DNA of 64,000 bases, taken from assembly GCF_029239295.1 (NCBI RefSeq), contig NZ_JAQZBC010000007.1, positions 62,001 through 126,000 on the forward strand, given 5' to 3'. The translations under genes and the position numbers were made by a program. Numbering within the stretch: the stretch's first letter is position 1; the number at the start of each line of letters is the position of its first letter. Of this stretch, positions 44,822 through 56,166 are shown piece after piece. The notes beneath the pieces are model-generated. The model was not told the DNA's origin, did no database searches, and saw only the letters and a program-made list of their open reading frames with translations. This DNA comes from Sphingomonas sp. Lineage in GTDB: Bacteria; Pseudomonadota; Alphaproteobacteria; Sphingomonadales; Sphingomonadaceae.

Positions 44822-46379
44822 GCTCGGCCCGCAAGCGTATCTTGTCGATCTTACCCGTAGGGGCAAGCGGCATGGCAGGCAGCCTGACGACGGCGTCAGG
44901 CACCCACCAGGGCGCGACATGCCCGCTAAGCGCACCGAGCAGGTCGTCGTCGCTGAGCGCCGCATCGCGCAGTTCGACCAGCAGGACCGGCCGCTCGCCC
45001 CATTTGGGATCGACACGCCCGATCACCGCGGCCTGCGCCACCTCCGGCAGCGCGCCGACGATCGCCTCGATCTCGGCCGGATTGATCCACTCGCCGCCCG
45101 ACTTGATCAGGTCCTTGGCACGGCCGGTGATGATGAGGTTACCCTCGCGGTCGATCCGCGCGAGATCGCCGGTGGCGAACCAGCCACGCGCATCCGTGGC
45201 AGGGGCGTCCTGCCCGAAATAGCGCTCGATCACCGCGGCGCCGCGCACGCGCAAATGCCCCTCGACATCGCGCTGTTCGGGGAGCGCCACGCCATTCGCA
45301 TCGGTCAGCAACAGGTCGACGCCGATCGCGGGCTTGCCCGAAACCGCCGCGGTGCGCGCCGGATCATGCGGCGGCGCCACGGTGCCAGACGGGGACAGTT
45401 CGGTCATGCCCCAGCTGGTCTGCACGGTCACGCCGAGCCGCTGTTCCAGCCGCTCCATCAGCGCGGGCGGCATCGGTGTGCCGCCGACGATGATCCGCTT
45501 CAGGCTCGGCACCTCACCGCCCGTCGCGTCGAGATGCTCGACCAGCCCGAGCCACACCGTCGGCACGCCGACGCCGACCGTCACCTGCGCCTGCGTGATC
45601 AGCCGCGCCAGGCTCGCGCCATCATTGCGCCGCCCCGGCAGTACCAGCCGGCCGCCCGCCGCCGGCACGGCAAAGGGGAGGCCCCAGGCGTTGGCATGGA
45701 ACATCGGCACCACCGTCAGCACCGCGTCCGTCCGCGCGATCGCCATCACGTCCGCCTGCAAGGTTCGCAGCGTATGCAGGAAGCTGGAGCGATGGGTGTA
45801 GGTCACGCCCTTCGGCGCGCCGGTGGTGCCGGACGTGAAGCACAGGCCCGACGGCGCCGTCTCGGGGAAATTCCCCCAGGCGACATGAGTGGTGGTGGCC
45901 ACGATCATCGGTTCCAGCGCCTCGCCCACCGCGCCGTCCGGCACCTCGCCGTCAATGACCAGGACGTGCCGGATTGTCGTCGCGGCTTCTGCGATCGCCG
46001 TGGCAAGCGGGAGCAGGTCGGCGCTCGCCACCAGCAGCTTGGCCTGCGACTGCATCGCCATGTCGGCCAGCTGCGCCGCGGTCAGGCGCGGGTTCAGCGT
46101 GTGGCAGACTGCCCCCATGCCCATGACGCCATACCATGTTTCGACATGTGCCTGGCTGTTCCACGCCAGCGTGGCTACCCGGTCGCCCGTCCTGATGCCC
46201 AGATCCGCCAGCACGCCCGACACGCGACCTGCGCGCGCATGCAGCGCGGCATAGCCGATCCGCGTGAGCGCGCCGTCGTCGCCGGCCGTGACCACCTCCG
46301 CGTCGGGATGCCACTTGGCCGCATGCGCCAGGAACTTGTCCAGCGTCAGCGGGAAATCCTGCATCGTTCCGTCGATCAT
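44808..46379 (-). CDS. AMP-dependent acyl-CoA synthetase/ligase
   Basis: A 523-residue ANL-superfamily enzyme. The AMP-binding motif SGTTGAPKGVTYTH, the TSWGMTELSP motif, GWFATGDLARID and the C-terminal GRAKDLIKSGGEWI with APTGKIDK lysine are complete. It activates a carboxylic acid through acyl-AMP to acyl-CoA. ATG 46379 overlaps the esterase stop by ATGA; the longer frame runs antisense-like into the esterase. Substrate is likely the acid released by the upstream esterase. Confidence 0.92.
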   Translation of the reverse strand: MIDGTMQDFPLTLDKFLAHAAKWHPDAEVVTAGDDGALTRIGYAALHARAGRVSGVLADLGIRTGDRVATLAWNSQAHVETWYGVMGMGAVCHTLNPRLTAAQLADMAMQSQAKLLVASADLLPLATAIAEAATTIRHVLVIDGEVPDGAVGEALEPMIVATTTHVAWGNFPETAPSGLCFTSGTTGAPKGVTYTHRSSFLHTLRTLQADVMAIARTDAVLTVVPMFHANAWGLPFAVPAAGGRLVLPGRRNDGASLARLITQAQVTVGVGVPTVWLGLVEHLDATGGEVPSLKRIIVGGTPMPPALMERLEQRLGVTVQTSWGMTELSPSGTVAPPHDPARTAAVSGKPAIGVDLLLTDANGVALPEQRDVEGHLRVRGAAVIERYFGQDAPATDARGWFATGDLARIDREGNLIITGRAKDLIKSGGEWINPAEIEAIVGALPEVAQAAVIGRVDPKWGERPVLLVELRDAALSDDDLLGALSGHVAPWWVPDAVVRLPAMPLAPTGKIDKIRLRAEHGGA

Positions 46380-48022
46380 CGGCAACCGGCCGCCTTTGTC
46401 AGTAGGGGGGAGGCAAGCCCCGTGTTCCAGTTCCACGGCTGGTTCCCCGCTGCGCGGCGGCGGCACATCGCCGCCTCGTGCAGCGCGAACATGCCGGGCG
46501 ACAGCCTCGTGCCCGGCGTTGGCGCCTGCGCAAACGCCATGAAATGCGCCGCCTCGCCATAGGGCTGCCATTTGGGCTGGCCGTCCGCCACCGGCTGCCC
46601 AGTGCGCGCGAACGACAGCCAATAATCCATCATCGCCGCCGACAACCGCCGGTCGATCACCCCATCGGGGTTCTTCGGCCACAAGGGCGGCGTGCTGCCA
46701 TTGGTGCCGAAGACGTACGGGATCTCGGCGGCATGAAAGGCGTGAAGTCCGTTCTCGCTCGTCGCCGGATAGGCGTGGTCGAAATAATAGAGGTAGCCGG
46801 GCCGCCCGATCGCGGTCTGGCCGATCGCCAGCCGTTGCGACGTCCAGCCGTAGAGCGCGTCGCGCGTCGTCGCGAGCATGGATTCGCCCACGTCGCTCGA
46901 CGGGTAAAGCCGCAGGAACGGCTCGGCGAGGTCGCCGTACCGCTCCTTGATCGTCGCCTCATAGGCCGCGGCATCGGCCGGGGCGGGGGGCAGCAACATG
47001 CGCAGCGATCGGATCTCGCCCGCATTGTAGCCGGTCAGCACCGGCACCGGCGCCTGCTCGCCGCGATCCCACGTGTCGACCAACTGGCGCTTCAGGAGCT
47101 TGCCGTCGACGGTGCCCCACGGACCATAGCCCTTCATCGCCGCATTCTGCGTCAGCGTCTCTGCGTCCATGCCGCGCAGGTCGGCGAGATCCTTGGCACC
47201 CAGCGTCGTCATGATCTGCGCGCCGGCGTCCTCCGCCGAGGGCAGGCCATGGCGCGCCTGTTTCAGCTCGGGCGCGGTGATCATGTAGGCGCTCTGCGCG
47301 ATCGCGCGCTGGAACAGGCCGCCCGCTTCGGGGCTGGCCATCAGATACATGACGCTGAGCGCGCCGGCGGACTCGCCAGCAATGGTGACATTGGCCGGAT
47401 CGCCGCCGAACGCCGCGATATTGCGCTGGACCCAGCGCAGCGCCGCCATCTGATCCATCAGGCCGTAATTGCCCGAAATCTCGTCCGGCGATTCCCGGCT
47501 CAATTCGGGATGCGCAAGATAGCCGAGGATGCCGAGCCGATAGTTGATCGACACCACGATCGCGCCGCGCGCCGCCATCTTCGCGCCGTCGTACATCGCC
47601 TCATGGCCATAGCCGCTGACCAGCGCGCCGCCGTGGATCCATACGATCACCGGCAGGTCCTTCGCCTCGCGCGGCGCCCAGATGTTGAGCGCCAGGCAGT
47701 CCTCGCTCATCCGTTGCGGCGGATTGGCGTAGATGCTGGGCGCAGAGGACCGCGGCTGGACGCAGGCGGCGGCGAACGACGTCGCCTCGCGTACCTCGGC
47801 CCATGGCGTGGCCGGCACCGGCGGCTTCCACCGCAGCGGGCCGATCGGTGCCTGGGCATAGGGAATGCCCTTGAACACCCGCACCTTGCCCTGCGTGCTC
47901 CCCGCCACCGCGCCATCGGGCGCGCGGACGATCGGGGCACCGGCAGGCGCGGCGGAGGCGGCCGCCGGAACGGCCGCGCTGAGCAGGGACGCCGCCAGTG
48001 CGGCGCCGGTCAGTGATATCAT
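46376..48022 (-). CDS. Exported carboxylesterase, type B
   Basis: A 548-residue carboxylesterase with a signal peptide (MISLTGAALAASLLSAAVPAAASA). The oxyanion hole WIHGGALVSG, the nucleophile GESAGALSV and the catalytic histidine in LHAFHAAEIPYVFG are all visible; EDCLALNIWAP is the second family signature. It hydrolyses carboxylic esters in the periplasm. It overlaps both flanking genes by ATGA-type junctions, so it is tightly coupled with the MFS carrier and ligase. Confidence 0.92.
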   Translation of the reverse strand: MISLTGAALAASLLSAAVPAAASAAPAGAPIVRAPDGAVAGSTQGKVRVFKGIPYAQAPIGPLRWKPPVPATPWAEVREATSFAAACVQPRSSAPSIYANPPQRMSEDCLALNIWAPREAKDLPVIVWIHGGALVSGYGHEAMYDGAKMAARGAIVVSINYRLGILGYLAHPELSRESPDEISGNYGLMDQMAALRWVQRNIAAFGGDPANVTIAGESAGALSVMYLMASPEAGGLFQRAIAQSAYMITAPELKQARHGLPSAEDAGAQIMTTLGAKDLADLRGMDAETLTQNAAMKGYGPWGTVDGKLLKRQLVDTWDRGEQAPVPVLTGYNAGEIRSLRMLLPPAPADAAAYEATIKERYGDLAEPFLRLYPSSDVGESMLATTRDALYGWTSQRLAIGQTAIGRPGYLYYFDHAYPATSENGLHAFHAAEIPYVFGTNGSTPPLWPKNPDGVIDRRLSAAMMDYWLSFARTGQPVADGQPKWQPYGEAAHFMAFAQAPTPGTRLSPGMFALHEAAMCRRRAAGNQPWNWNTGLASPLLTKAAGCR

Positions 48023-49326
48023 GCGCGATTTCCCTCGCGGCGAAGCAGCCGCGCCAGCCACAGGAACAGCGCGATCGCGATGAGATAGAAGGGCGTCAGG
48101 GTATAAAGCGCGGTCTGCAGCGCATGGGCATCGCCCTGCGCCTTGAACCAGTCGCTCGCCTGGCCGACCCACGTCGGCCCCAGGCCCAGCCCGATGAAGT
48201 TCATGATGAGCAGCAGCAGCGCGCCCGACAGCACGCGTTGGTCCGGCCGCACCTCTTCCTGCACCAGCGCCACCGACGCCGAGAGGTAGAAATAGTTGAA
48301 CACCATGACCACCGACAGCAGCATCAGTGCCATCGGCCAGCTCGGCGCCCAGATGAAGCCGAGGTAGAATGGCATCGCGATCGCCAGCGACATCGCCGGG
48401 GCGGTCGCATAGCCAGTGCGCGTGCGGCGCGTCATGCGATCGATGATCCGGCCGGAGAGCACCATGCCGCCGCCCATGCCGATCGCGAGCACCAGCGCGT
48501 ACCAGATGGCGACGTCGCTCAGCTCCATGCCCTTTTCGCGCATCAGGAACAGGACGGCGAAATTGCCCAGGCCATAGGTGACGAACTGGGTCGCCCCGCT
48601 GCCCAGCGCCGCCAGCATCAGCACGGGGTTGGTCAGGAACATGCGCACGGTGGACCAGAAGCCTGCCGGCGGCACCGCCGCGATCGCCTTGGCCCCCTCC
48701 GGATCGGTCGCGCCGCGCGCCGGTTCGCGCATGAAGATGCGCAGCAGCACGGCAGTCACGATGCCGATCACGCCGATGATGATGAACGGCATCCGCCAGC
48801 CGAAATGTTCCGCGATCAGCGCGCCGAACGCGACGCCGATCGCAGCGCCGATCGCCGGGCCGAGATTGAAGATACCGAACGCGGCCGCGCGCTTGCCCGG
48901 CGGATAGGTGTCGGTAATGATCGCATAGGATGGCGGCACGCCGCCCGCTTCGCCGAAGCCGACGGTCATGCGCGCGATCACCAGTTGGGTGTAATTCTGC
49001 GCCAGCCCGCAGGCGACGGTCGCGCCGCTCCAGATCGCGCAGGCCAGCGACAGCACGGTCACGCGGCTGGATCGATCCGCCAGCCAGCCGACGGGGATCG
49101 CGATGAAGCAATAGAACATCGCGAAATACAGCCCGCCGATCAGGCCCAGCTGGCCGTCGGTAACGCCCAGCGAATCCTGGATCGGCTTGGCCACGATGCC
49201 AATCAGCTGGCGATCGAGGAAGTTCAGCACATAGACGAAGGTCAACGTCACCAGCACCCAGGCCGGCCGCTGCGCACGGGGACCAGCCCCGTGCGCTTCA
49301 ACCGGCGCGCCCGTCGCCGCGCTCAT
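48019..49326 (-). CDS. MFS transporter
   Basis: A 435-residue carrier with about 12 membrane segments. VLNFLDRQLIGIVAKPIQDSLG and GWLADRSSRVTVLSLACAIWSG (the motif A region) place it in the sphingomonad MFS group of aromatic-acid or organic-anion carriers such as spinster-like proteins. It starts 3 bases after the TonB receptor stop, so a joint outer- and inner-membrane import route is likely. The solute is unknown. Confidence 0.9.
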   Translation of the reverse strand: MSAATGAPVEAHGAGPRAQRPAWVLVTLTFVYVLNFLDRQLIGIVAKPIQDSLGVTDGQLGLIGGLYFAMFYCFIAIPVGWLADRSSRVTVLSLACAIWSGATVACGLAQNYTQLVIARMTVGFGEAGGVPPSYAIITDTYPPGKRAAAFGIFNLGPAIGAAIGVAFGALIAEHFGWRMPFIIIGVIGIVTAVLLRIFMREPARGATDPEGAKAIAAVPPAGFWSTVRMFLTNPVLMLAALGSGATQFVTYGLGNFAVLFLMREKGMELSDVAIWYALVLAIGMGGGMVLSGRIIDRMTRRTRTGYATAPAMSLAIAMPFYLGFIWAPSWPMALMLLSVVMVFNYFYLSASVALVQEEVRPDQRVLSGALLLLIMNFIGLGLGPTWVGQASDWFKAQGDAHALQTALYTLTPFYLIAIALFLWLARLLRREGNRA

Positions 49327-49329
49327 CGA

Positions 49330-51675
49330 TCAGATCCCGTAGCCGAGGCGGATGCCCACGGTGCGCGGGCGCAGCGTGCCGAAGCGGCTGACCAGGAACG
49401 CCTCCGGGTGGATGTAGGTGATCGAGTGATCGTCGAACACGTTCTCGACATACAGCTGCCCCGTCCATGCGCCCCGCTTCACGCCGAGGTTCAGATTGAC
49501 GTTCACATATTCGTCGGTCTGGCCAAAGGTCGACAGGCGCAGGTTCGGGTTGCCCGGCGTGTTGGGGAACGAGCTGTTGTACGACCCCACATATTGCGCG
49601 TTCACCGCGAAGGTGCCCTTGCTGCTTTCGCCCAGGTCAAACCCGATCGAGGTGTACATCGCGCCCTGAAGCCGCGGTGCGGACAGGCGATGGCCAAGCA
49701 CCGCGCCGGAGATCGCGGCTTCTTCCGCGGTCAGGCTGGTGATCTTGGAATCGTTGTACGCCGCGTTGAAGCCGATGAAGACGTCGGTCGCGGGAATGAT
49801 CCCCATCTCGACCTCGAAGCCCTTGCTGCGCGCCGCACCGATGTTGGTGGCGAACTGCACCGAATCCGACACGCGGTTGGCTTGCGCCTGGATGTTGCTC
49901 CAGTCGATCAGATACGCCGCCAGGTTGATCGTCACGCGGCCGTCGAGCCAGCGGCCCTTGGCGCCGATCTCGTAGCTTTCCAGGCGATCGGATGACGCGC
50001 CGTCGGGAATGATGATGTCATTCTGGTCGACCACGCTCGCGCGGCCGGCAAAGGCGTTGACGATCGGGGCGCGGAAGCCGGTGGAGAAGGTGGCGTAGGT
50101 CGTCACCGTCTCGGTCGGCTTGTACGATGCGCTGGCCTTCCACTGCGGCTTCTGGCCCTTGGCCTTCACGCCGGTGACCGCTTCGTATGCCGGGAAGCGA
50201 TTGAACGCGAGGTTGCGCCCATCGCCCAACGCCAGCTGCAGATAGTTCAGGTCGACGCCATATTCCGGATAGGTCGCCATCGCGAGATAGCCACCGGCCT
50301 CGGTGAAGCCCTGCGCGGAGATGCGGCCGTAGCGCATGCCACCGGTCACCCAGAAGCGATCGGAGAAGCGATAGGTCAGCTCACCGAAGGCGGCGAGTTC
50401 CTCGTTCTTCTGATAGGTATATTGCTTCTGATAATATTGATCCGGCAGGCCGGTCAGGCCGCGCGCCGCCAGGAACGAGTCGGACGAACGGTAGAAGAAA
50501 TCGGTGTCACGGCGACGGTTGAGATAGAATCCGCCCAGCGTGAATTGCAGCGGACCGTCGAGCGTCGATACCAGTCGCGTCTCCTGCACGAACACCTTGT
50601 CATAGGCGTTGGCATCGAGGCCGAAGGCGATCGGCGAGCCGGGGAAGGCGCCCTGCGGGAAGGTGCCGGCCAGATCGAGCCAGAAACGCTGGTCGAAATC
50701 CGAGAAGGTCGAGGAGCTGGTCAGCCGCGCGAAATCGAACTCATAGTCGATCGTCGCATTGGCGATCAGCTGCTTGCCGGTGAAGCGGTCGGGCTGGTCC
50801 GAAATGCGCTTCTCGCGGCCCAGCGACGGACTGGTGAGCGAGGAATCCTTCGGATCGCTGTCCTCGTACGAACCCAGCAGCTTGATCGACAGGCGGTCGG
50901 TGGGCTTCCACAGCAGCGCCACGCGGCCACCGGCGTTCACCAGCGTGTTCGAATTGCGCACGCCGGTCCCGACATTGTCGAGATAGCCTTCTTCATGGCG
51001 GTAGAAACCGACCGCGCGGATCGCGAGCTTGTCGTCGATGATCGGCACGTTGACCATCACGTTATACCGCTGGCGCAGGCTGTCGCGGCCGGTCAGGCCG
51101 ATGTCGATCAGCGCCGACGTGTCGAAATGATTGAGGTCCGGGCTCTTGGTCAGGATGCGCATCGCGCCCGACAGCGAACCCGAACCGAACAGCGTGCCCT
51201 GCGGCCCGCGCAGGAACTCGACCCGCTCGACGTCGAACAGGTTCGGGTCGACGACGGTGGTGTTGCCAATCGTGGAGACCGGCAGCTCGTCGATATAGAC
51301 CGCGACCGAGCTCTGCAGGTTCGCATTATAGCCGTTGGTGGCGATGCCGCGCGCGGTGAAATTGTTGAAATTCTGCGTCGGGCGGTTCAGCACTACGCCC
51401 GGCGTTTCACGCGCAATGCCTTCGAAACCGACGATGCCCTTTTCGGTCAGCTCCTGCTGCTGGAAGGCGCTGACGCTGATCGGCACATCCTGGATGCGCT
51501 CCGCACGGCGCGTCGCCGTGACAAAGATGTCGCCGCTTTCCGTCGTCTCGTCAGCCGCCTGGCCCACGGTCGCATCGGTTGCGGTCTGCGCTGGAACTGC
51601 CGCGTCCTGCGCAGCTGCCGGTGCAATGGAAAAAAGCGTCATCGCCGTGGCGGACGCGAGCAACATGGCCCTCAC
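49330..51675 (-). CDS. TonB-dependent receptor
   Basis: A 781-residue outer-membrane receptor. A GTG at 51675, with AGGGAGGGG just before it, begins a signal peptide (through FSIAPAAAQ); ATG 51666 is an alternative. A TonB box DIFVTATRR, plug motifs (GFEGIARETPGVVLN, VEFLRGPQGTLFGSGSLSGAMRI) and a barrel ending RPRTVGIRLGYGI follow. It is the sphingomonad type often tied to aromatic or carbohydrate uptake rather than iron. It is the first gene of the operon. Confidence 0.9.
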   Translation of the reverse strand: MRAMLLASATAMTLFSIAPAAAQDAAVPAQTATDATVGQAADETTESGDIFVTATRRAERIQDVPISVSAFQQQELTEKGIVGFEGIARETPGVVLNRPTQNFNNFTARGIATNGYNANLQSSVAVYIDELPVSTIGNTTVVDPNLFDVERVEFLRGPQGTLFGSGSLSGAMRILTKSPDLNHFDTSALIDIGLTGRDSLRQRYNVMVNVPIIDDKLAIRAVGFYRHEEGYLDNVGTGVRNSNTLVNAGGRVALLWKPTDRLSIKLLGSYEDSDPKDSSLTSPSLGREKRISDQPDRFTGKQLIANATIDYEFDFARLTSSSTFSDFDQRFWLDLAGTFPQGAFPGSPIAFGLDANAYDKVFVQETRLVSTLDGPLQFTLGGFYLNRRRDTDFFYRSSDSFLAARGLTGLPDQYYQKQYTYQKNEELAAFGELTYRFSDRFWVTGGMRYGRISAQGFTEAGGYLAMATYPEYGVDLNYLQLALGDGRNLAFNRFPAYEAVTGVKAKGQKPQWKASASYKPTETVTTYATFSTGFRAPIVNAFAGRASVVDQNDIIIPDGASSDRLESYEIGAKGRWLDGRVTINLAAYLIDWSNIQAQANRVSDSVQFATNIGAARSKGFEVEMGIIPATDVFIGFNAAYNDSKITSLTAEEAAISGAVLGHRLSAPRLQGAMYTSIGFDLGESSKGTFAVNAQYVGSYNSSFPNTPGNPNLRLSTFGQTDEYVNVNLNLGVKRGAWTGQLYVENVFDDHSITYIHPEAFLVSRFGTLRPRTVGIRLGYGI

Positions 51676-51974
51676 GTAATCCCCTCCCTGAAACCCGTAA
51701 TGCGAGTTTGATGCTGCTCGATTGCCCACGATCCCGGATCGAGTCAATACTCACTCTCAAGCGGGTGAACGTTTTGCGCAGGGGTACTTAGGGAGGGGCT
51801 GGACATCCTCTCGGACGGGAGTGCAGCGCTGTCGGTCGCGTAAGTCATTCCCCTTCGCGCGGTTTCCCGCTAGCGATACGCTGTCGATCCGTTCAGGAAC
51901 TCGACAGCGAACGGAGTTAGGCACCGGCGGTGACGCGCCTGCCGGTGTGCGTGCACAAGAAGAAGGAAGCCGCG
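51676..51974. other. Divergent intergenic region, TonB receptor / ferritin-like gene
   Basis: About 299 non-coding bases hold the promoters of two divergent units. On the minus strand a TTGACT (-35-like) lies near 51747. A near-palindrome CGATCCCGGATCG occurs at 51729-51741. CCGTTC and GAACGG (51889-51914) form an imperfect inverted repeat upstream of the ferritin-like gene. No gene or RNA is recognised. Confidence 0.4.
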
Positions 51975-52985
51975 ATGTCGCAGACGGATCCGTTGATTGA
52001 GGCGCCGCAGGCGTCCGGCACTGCGGGGGTGCACCGCCGCGGTTTCTTCACTGCCGTGGCTGGCGCCGCTGCCGTCGGTGCGGGCGCACTGGCGCTGGGC
52101 ACCCCGGCCAGCGCGCAATCGCTGGGCGAAGTCGATCCGATCAATTTCGCGCTGAACCTGGAATATCTGCAGGCTAATTTCCTCGCCGTCGCGACGACCG
52201 GCAAGGTGTTGGTCGCCGCCGACATCTCGGGCACGGGCACCGCTGGCGCGGCCAACGGCGGCCGGCAGAAGACCTTTGCCGATCCCGCGCTCGCCTCCAT
52301 CGCGCAGGAAATGGCCGCCGATGCGCTGGCGCATGTGAAGTTTCTGCGCTCGCAGGCCAGCACGGTCTATGCCGTCGCGCAGCCGGCGATCGATCTCGGC
52401 ACCGCGCCGACCAGCGCGTTCAGCACGCTTGCCCGCGCGGCCGGCCTCATCGGTGCCGGCGCCGGCTTCGATCCCTATGGCAGCGATGACGACTTCCTGC
52501 TCGGCCTCTATATGCTGAAGGACGTCAGCGTCACCGCTTACGCCGGCATCCTGGGCTTCCTTGGCACGCCGACGACGGCGGAGGCAGTGGCCGGCATCAT
52601 GCAGGTGGAGGCCGAACATGCCGCCACCGTGCGTCTCGCGCTGTACCGCCGCGGCCTGACCGTGCCGTCGCTGATCGACGCGACGGAGGCGATCTCCAAC
52701 TATCGCGACACTCTGGACGGCACGTCCAGCGATTTCGACCAGGGGGTTCGCCCGACCACCGACGCCGCCGGCGCGACGGTCGCGAATGTGGCGCCGCTCG
52801 ACAGCAAGGGGCAGGTGTTCACCCGCACCCCGGCGGAGGTGCTGAACATCCTGTACCTGAACGCGGCGACCGGGATCTCGACCGGCGGCTTCTTCCCCGC
52901 CGGGCTGAACGGCACGATCAAGTCGACCACGACGCCGGCCCCTACGCCGACGCCAACCCCGTCACCGACCCCGACCCGCGGCTGA
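51975..52985 (+). CDS. Tat-exported ferritin-like domain protein (paralogue 1)
   Basis: A 336-residue protein. A twin-arginine signal (HRRGFFTAVAG, residues 20-30; cleavage near ASAQ48) leads into a four-helix ferritin-like (PF13668-type) domain. Candidate metal ligands are Glu63 in NLEYLQANF and the E-A-E-H set in MQVEAEHAAT. A conserved SNYRDTLDG and GGFFPAGLNG follow. The C-terminus is a Pro/Thr spacer (PTPTPTPSPTPT). AGAAGAAGGAAG precedes ATG 51975. Members may store or handle metal, or protect on desiccation; the role is not established. Confidence 0.85.
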   Translation: MSQTDPLIEAPQASGTAGVHRRGFFTAVAGAAAVGAGALALGTPASAQSLGEVDPINFALNLEYLQANFLAVATTGKVLVAADISGTGTAGAANGGRQKTFADPALASIAQEMAADALAHVKFLRSQASTVYAVAQPAIDLGTAPTSAFSTLARAAGLIGAGAGFDPYGSDDDFLLGLYMLKDVSVTAYAGILGFLGTPTTAEAVAGIMQVEAEHAATVRLALYRRGLTVPSLIDATEAISNYRDTLDGTSSDFDQGVRPTTDAAGATVANVAPLDSKGQVFTRTPAEVLNILYLNAATGISTGGFFPAGLNGTIKSTTTPAPTPTPTPSPTPTRG

Positions 52986-53034
52986 GGCGGCGCCTGCCGC
53001 GCCCGTCTGTCCCCGTTTCCAGGATCCTTTCGCC

Positions 53035-54027
53035 ATGACCGACCAGGACACCATTCCGCCGATGCTCGACGCCGCCGAGGCGCGCCGCGCAGAACGCCGC
53101 CGTTTCCTCCAGCTTGCCGGGGGCGCCTCGATCGCCGCTGGCGGCCTTGCCCTGCTGTCGGCCTGCGGCGGCGATGACGATGACGGCGATGGCCCCGCGC
53201 CGGGTCCGTCGCCCACCCCGTCACCGACGCCGACGTCGACCAGCAACGCCGATCGCGCCGCGCTGAACTTCGCGCTCCAGCTCGAATATCTCCAGGCGCA
53301 ATTCTTCTCCTACGCGACGACCGGCACCGGCCTCGATGCCGCGCTGCTGAGCGGCACGGGCGCGCTGGGCGGCGTGACGGGCGGGGCGGCAGTGCCCTTC
53401 GCCGATCGCGTGATTGGTGCCTGCGCGCGCGAGATCGCGCAGGATTCGCGGGCGCGCGTCGCATTCCTGCGCAGCCTGATCGGGGTCGAGGGCGTGGCCC
53501 AGCCAGCGATCAACATTTCCGGTGCGGCCGATGGCGCCTTCACCGTCGCCGCGCGCAACGCCACGGCGGTCGGGGCAGGGGAGCTGTTCAGCCCCTATGC
53601 CAATGAGGACAATTTCCTGCTTGCCGCCTTCTTCCTGCAGGACGTGATCGTCACCGCCTACAAGGGGCTGGTCGCACTCGCCAATCTCAACACCACGCGG
53701 CTGGCGTTCACCGGCATCGCGGGCGCGCAGGCATATCACGCCGGCTTCATCCGCACCGCCATCTACGAACGGCCCTCGATCCGCGCGCGTGCCGGGCTGC
53801 TGAGCGACTATCGCGATTCGCTCGATGGCGGCGCGGATCTCGACCAGGGCGTCGTCAGCGCGAGCGGCGCGGCCAACATCACCCCGGCGGACGGCAACGG
53901 CATCATCTTCAGCCGCTCGGCGCCGCAGGTGCTGAACGTCTTCTATCTCAACAAGGCAGCGGTGACGTCTGGCGGCTTCTTCCCCGCCGGGCTGAACGGC
54001 GACGTGAAGTCGAGCGCGGCCAACTGA
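53035..54027 (+). CDS. Tat-exported ferritin-like domain protein (paralogue 2)
   Basis: A 330-residue paralogue of the preceding gene, 49 bases downstream. The twin-arginine motif RRRFLQ (21-26) is followed by LLSACGGDDDD, so Cys44 may be a lipid-attachment site after export. The Pro/Thr/Ser spacer (PGPSPTPSPTPTSTS) here lies at the N-terminus. NFALQLEYLQAQF and GGFFPAGLNG mirror paralogue 1, but the helix motif reads QAYHAGF where paralogue 1 has EAEHAAT, so a metal ligand may be lost. A hairpin terminator follows. Confidence 0.85.
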   Translation: MTDQDTIPPMLDAAEARRAERRRFLQLAGGASIAAGGLALLSACGGDDDDGDGPAPGPSPTPSPTPTSTSNADRAALNFALQLEYLQAQFFSYATTGTGLDAALLSGTGALGGVTGGAAVPFADRVIGACAREIAQDSRARVAFLRSLIGVEGVAQPAINISGAADGAFTVAARNATAVGAGELFSPYANEDNFLLAAFFLQDVIVTAYKGLVALANLNTTRLAFTGIAGAQAYHAGFIRTAIYERPSIRARAGLLSDYRDSLDGGADLDQGVVSASGAANITPADGNGIIFSRSAPQVLNVFYLNKAAVTSGGFFPAGLNGDVKSSAAN

Positions 54028-54034
54028 TCATTCT

Positions 54035-54060
54035 CGGGCGCGGCATCCCCGCGCCCGGCT
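54035..54060 (+). terminator. Hairpin after the ferritin-like pair
   Basis: A 9-bp stem, CGGGCGCGG with CCGCGCCCG, and a 5-base loop begin 8 bases past the stop codon, followed by GCTTTACC. It likely ends the two-gene transcript before the TPP riboswitch. Confidence 0.6.
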
Positions 54061-54094
54061 TTACCGCGCCGCTCGGGGCGCGTAGAACGGCCAC

Positions 54095-54187
54095 ATCCCC
54101 GGGGGACCGCTGACGGCGGTTGAGAGGGGGGCACGAGCCCCCGACCCGCTGAACCTGATCCGGTTGACACCGGCGGAGGGAGGGAGC
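54095..54187 (+). promoter_or_regulatory. TPP riboswitch (THI element)
   Basis: The conserved thi-box core is present in order: a GGTTGAGAGGGGG arm (54118-54130), CCGACCCGCTGAACCTGATC (54141-54160), CGGTTGACACCGGCGGAGGGA (54161-54181, given as a stretch of the 3' arm). This pattern binds thiamine pyrophosphate and represses thiC. It lies about 60 bases before the thiC start. Ends are approximate. Confidence 0.93.
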
Positions 54188-54240
54188 GGCAAGCCACTAC
54201 CGGCAATCCGTCTTTCACTCTTCGACCATGAGGAGAGTGA

Positions 54241-56103
<1,863 letters not shown>

Positions 56104-56129
56104 GTCGGTGTCACACCGCTGAACCTCAC

Positions 56130-56166
56130 GTACCCGCGGCCCACCAGCCGCGGGTACAATCGTTTT
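56130..56166 (+). terminator. Rho-independent terminator after thiC
   Basis: An 11-bp perfect stem, GTACCCGCGGC with GCCGCGGGTAC, and a CCACCA loop are followed by AATCGTTTT. It lies 26 bases past the thiC stop. Confidence 0.8.

Noticed and set aside
51896-51918. Possible EcfG-type general stress promoter (GGAAC ... GTT) before the ferritin-like gene.
   Set aside because: The spacer is 15 bases, shorter than the 16-18 usually seen, and the -10 part is weak, so it was not annotated.
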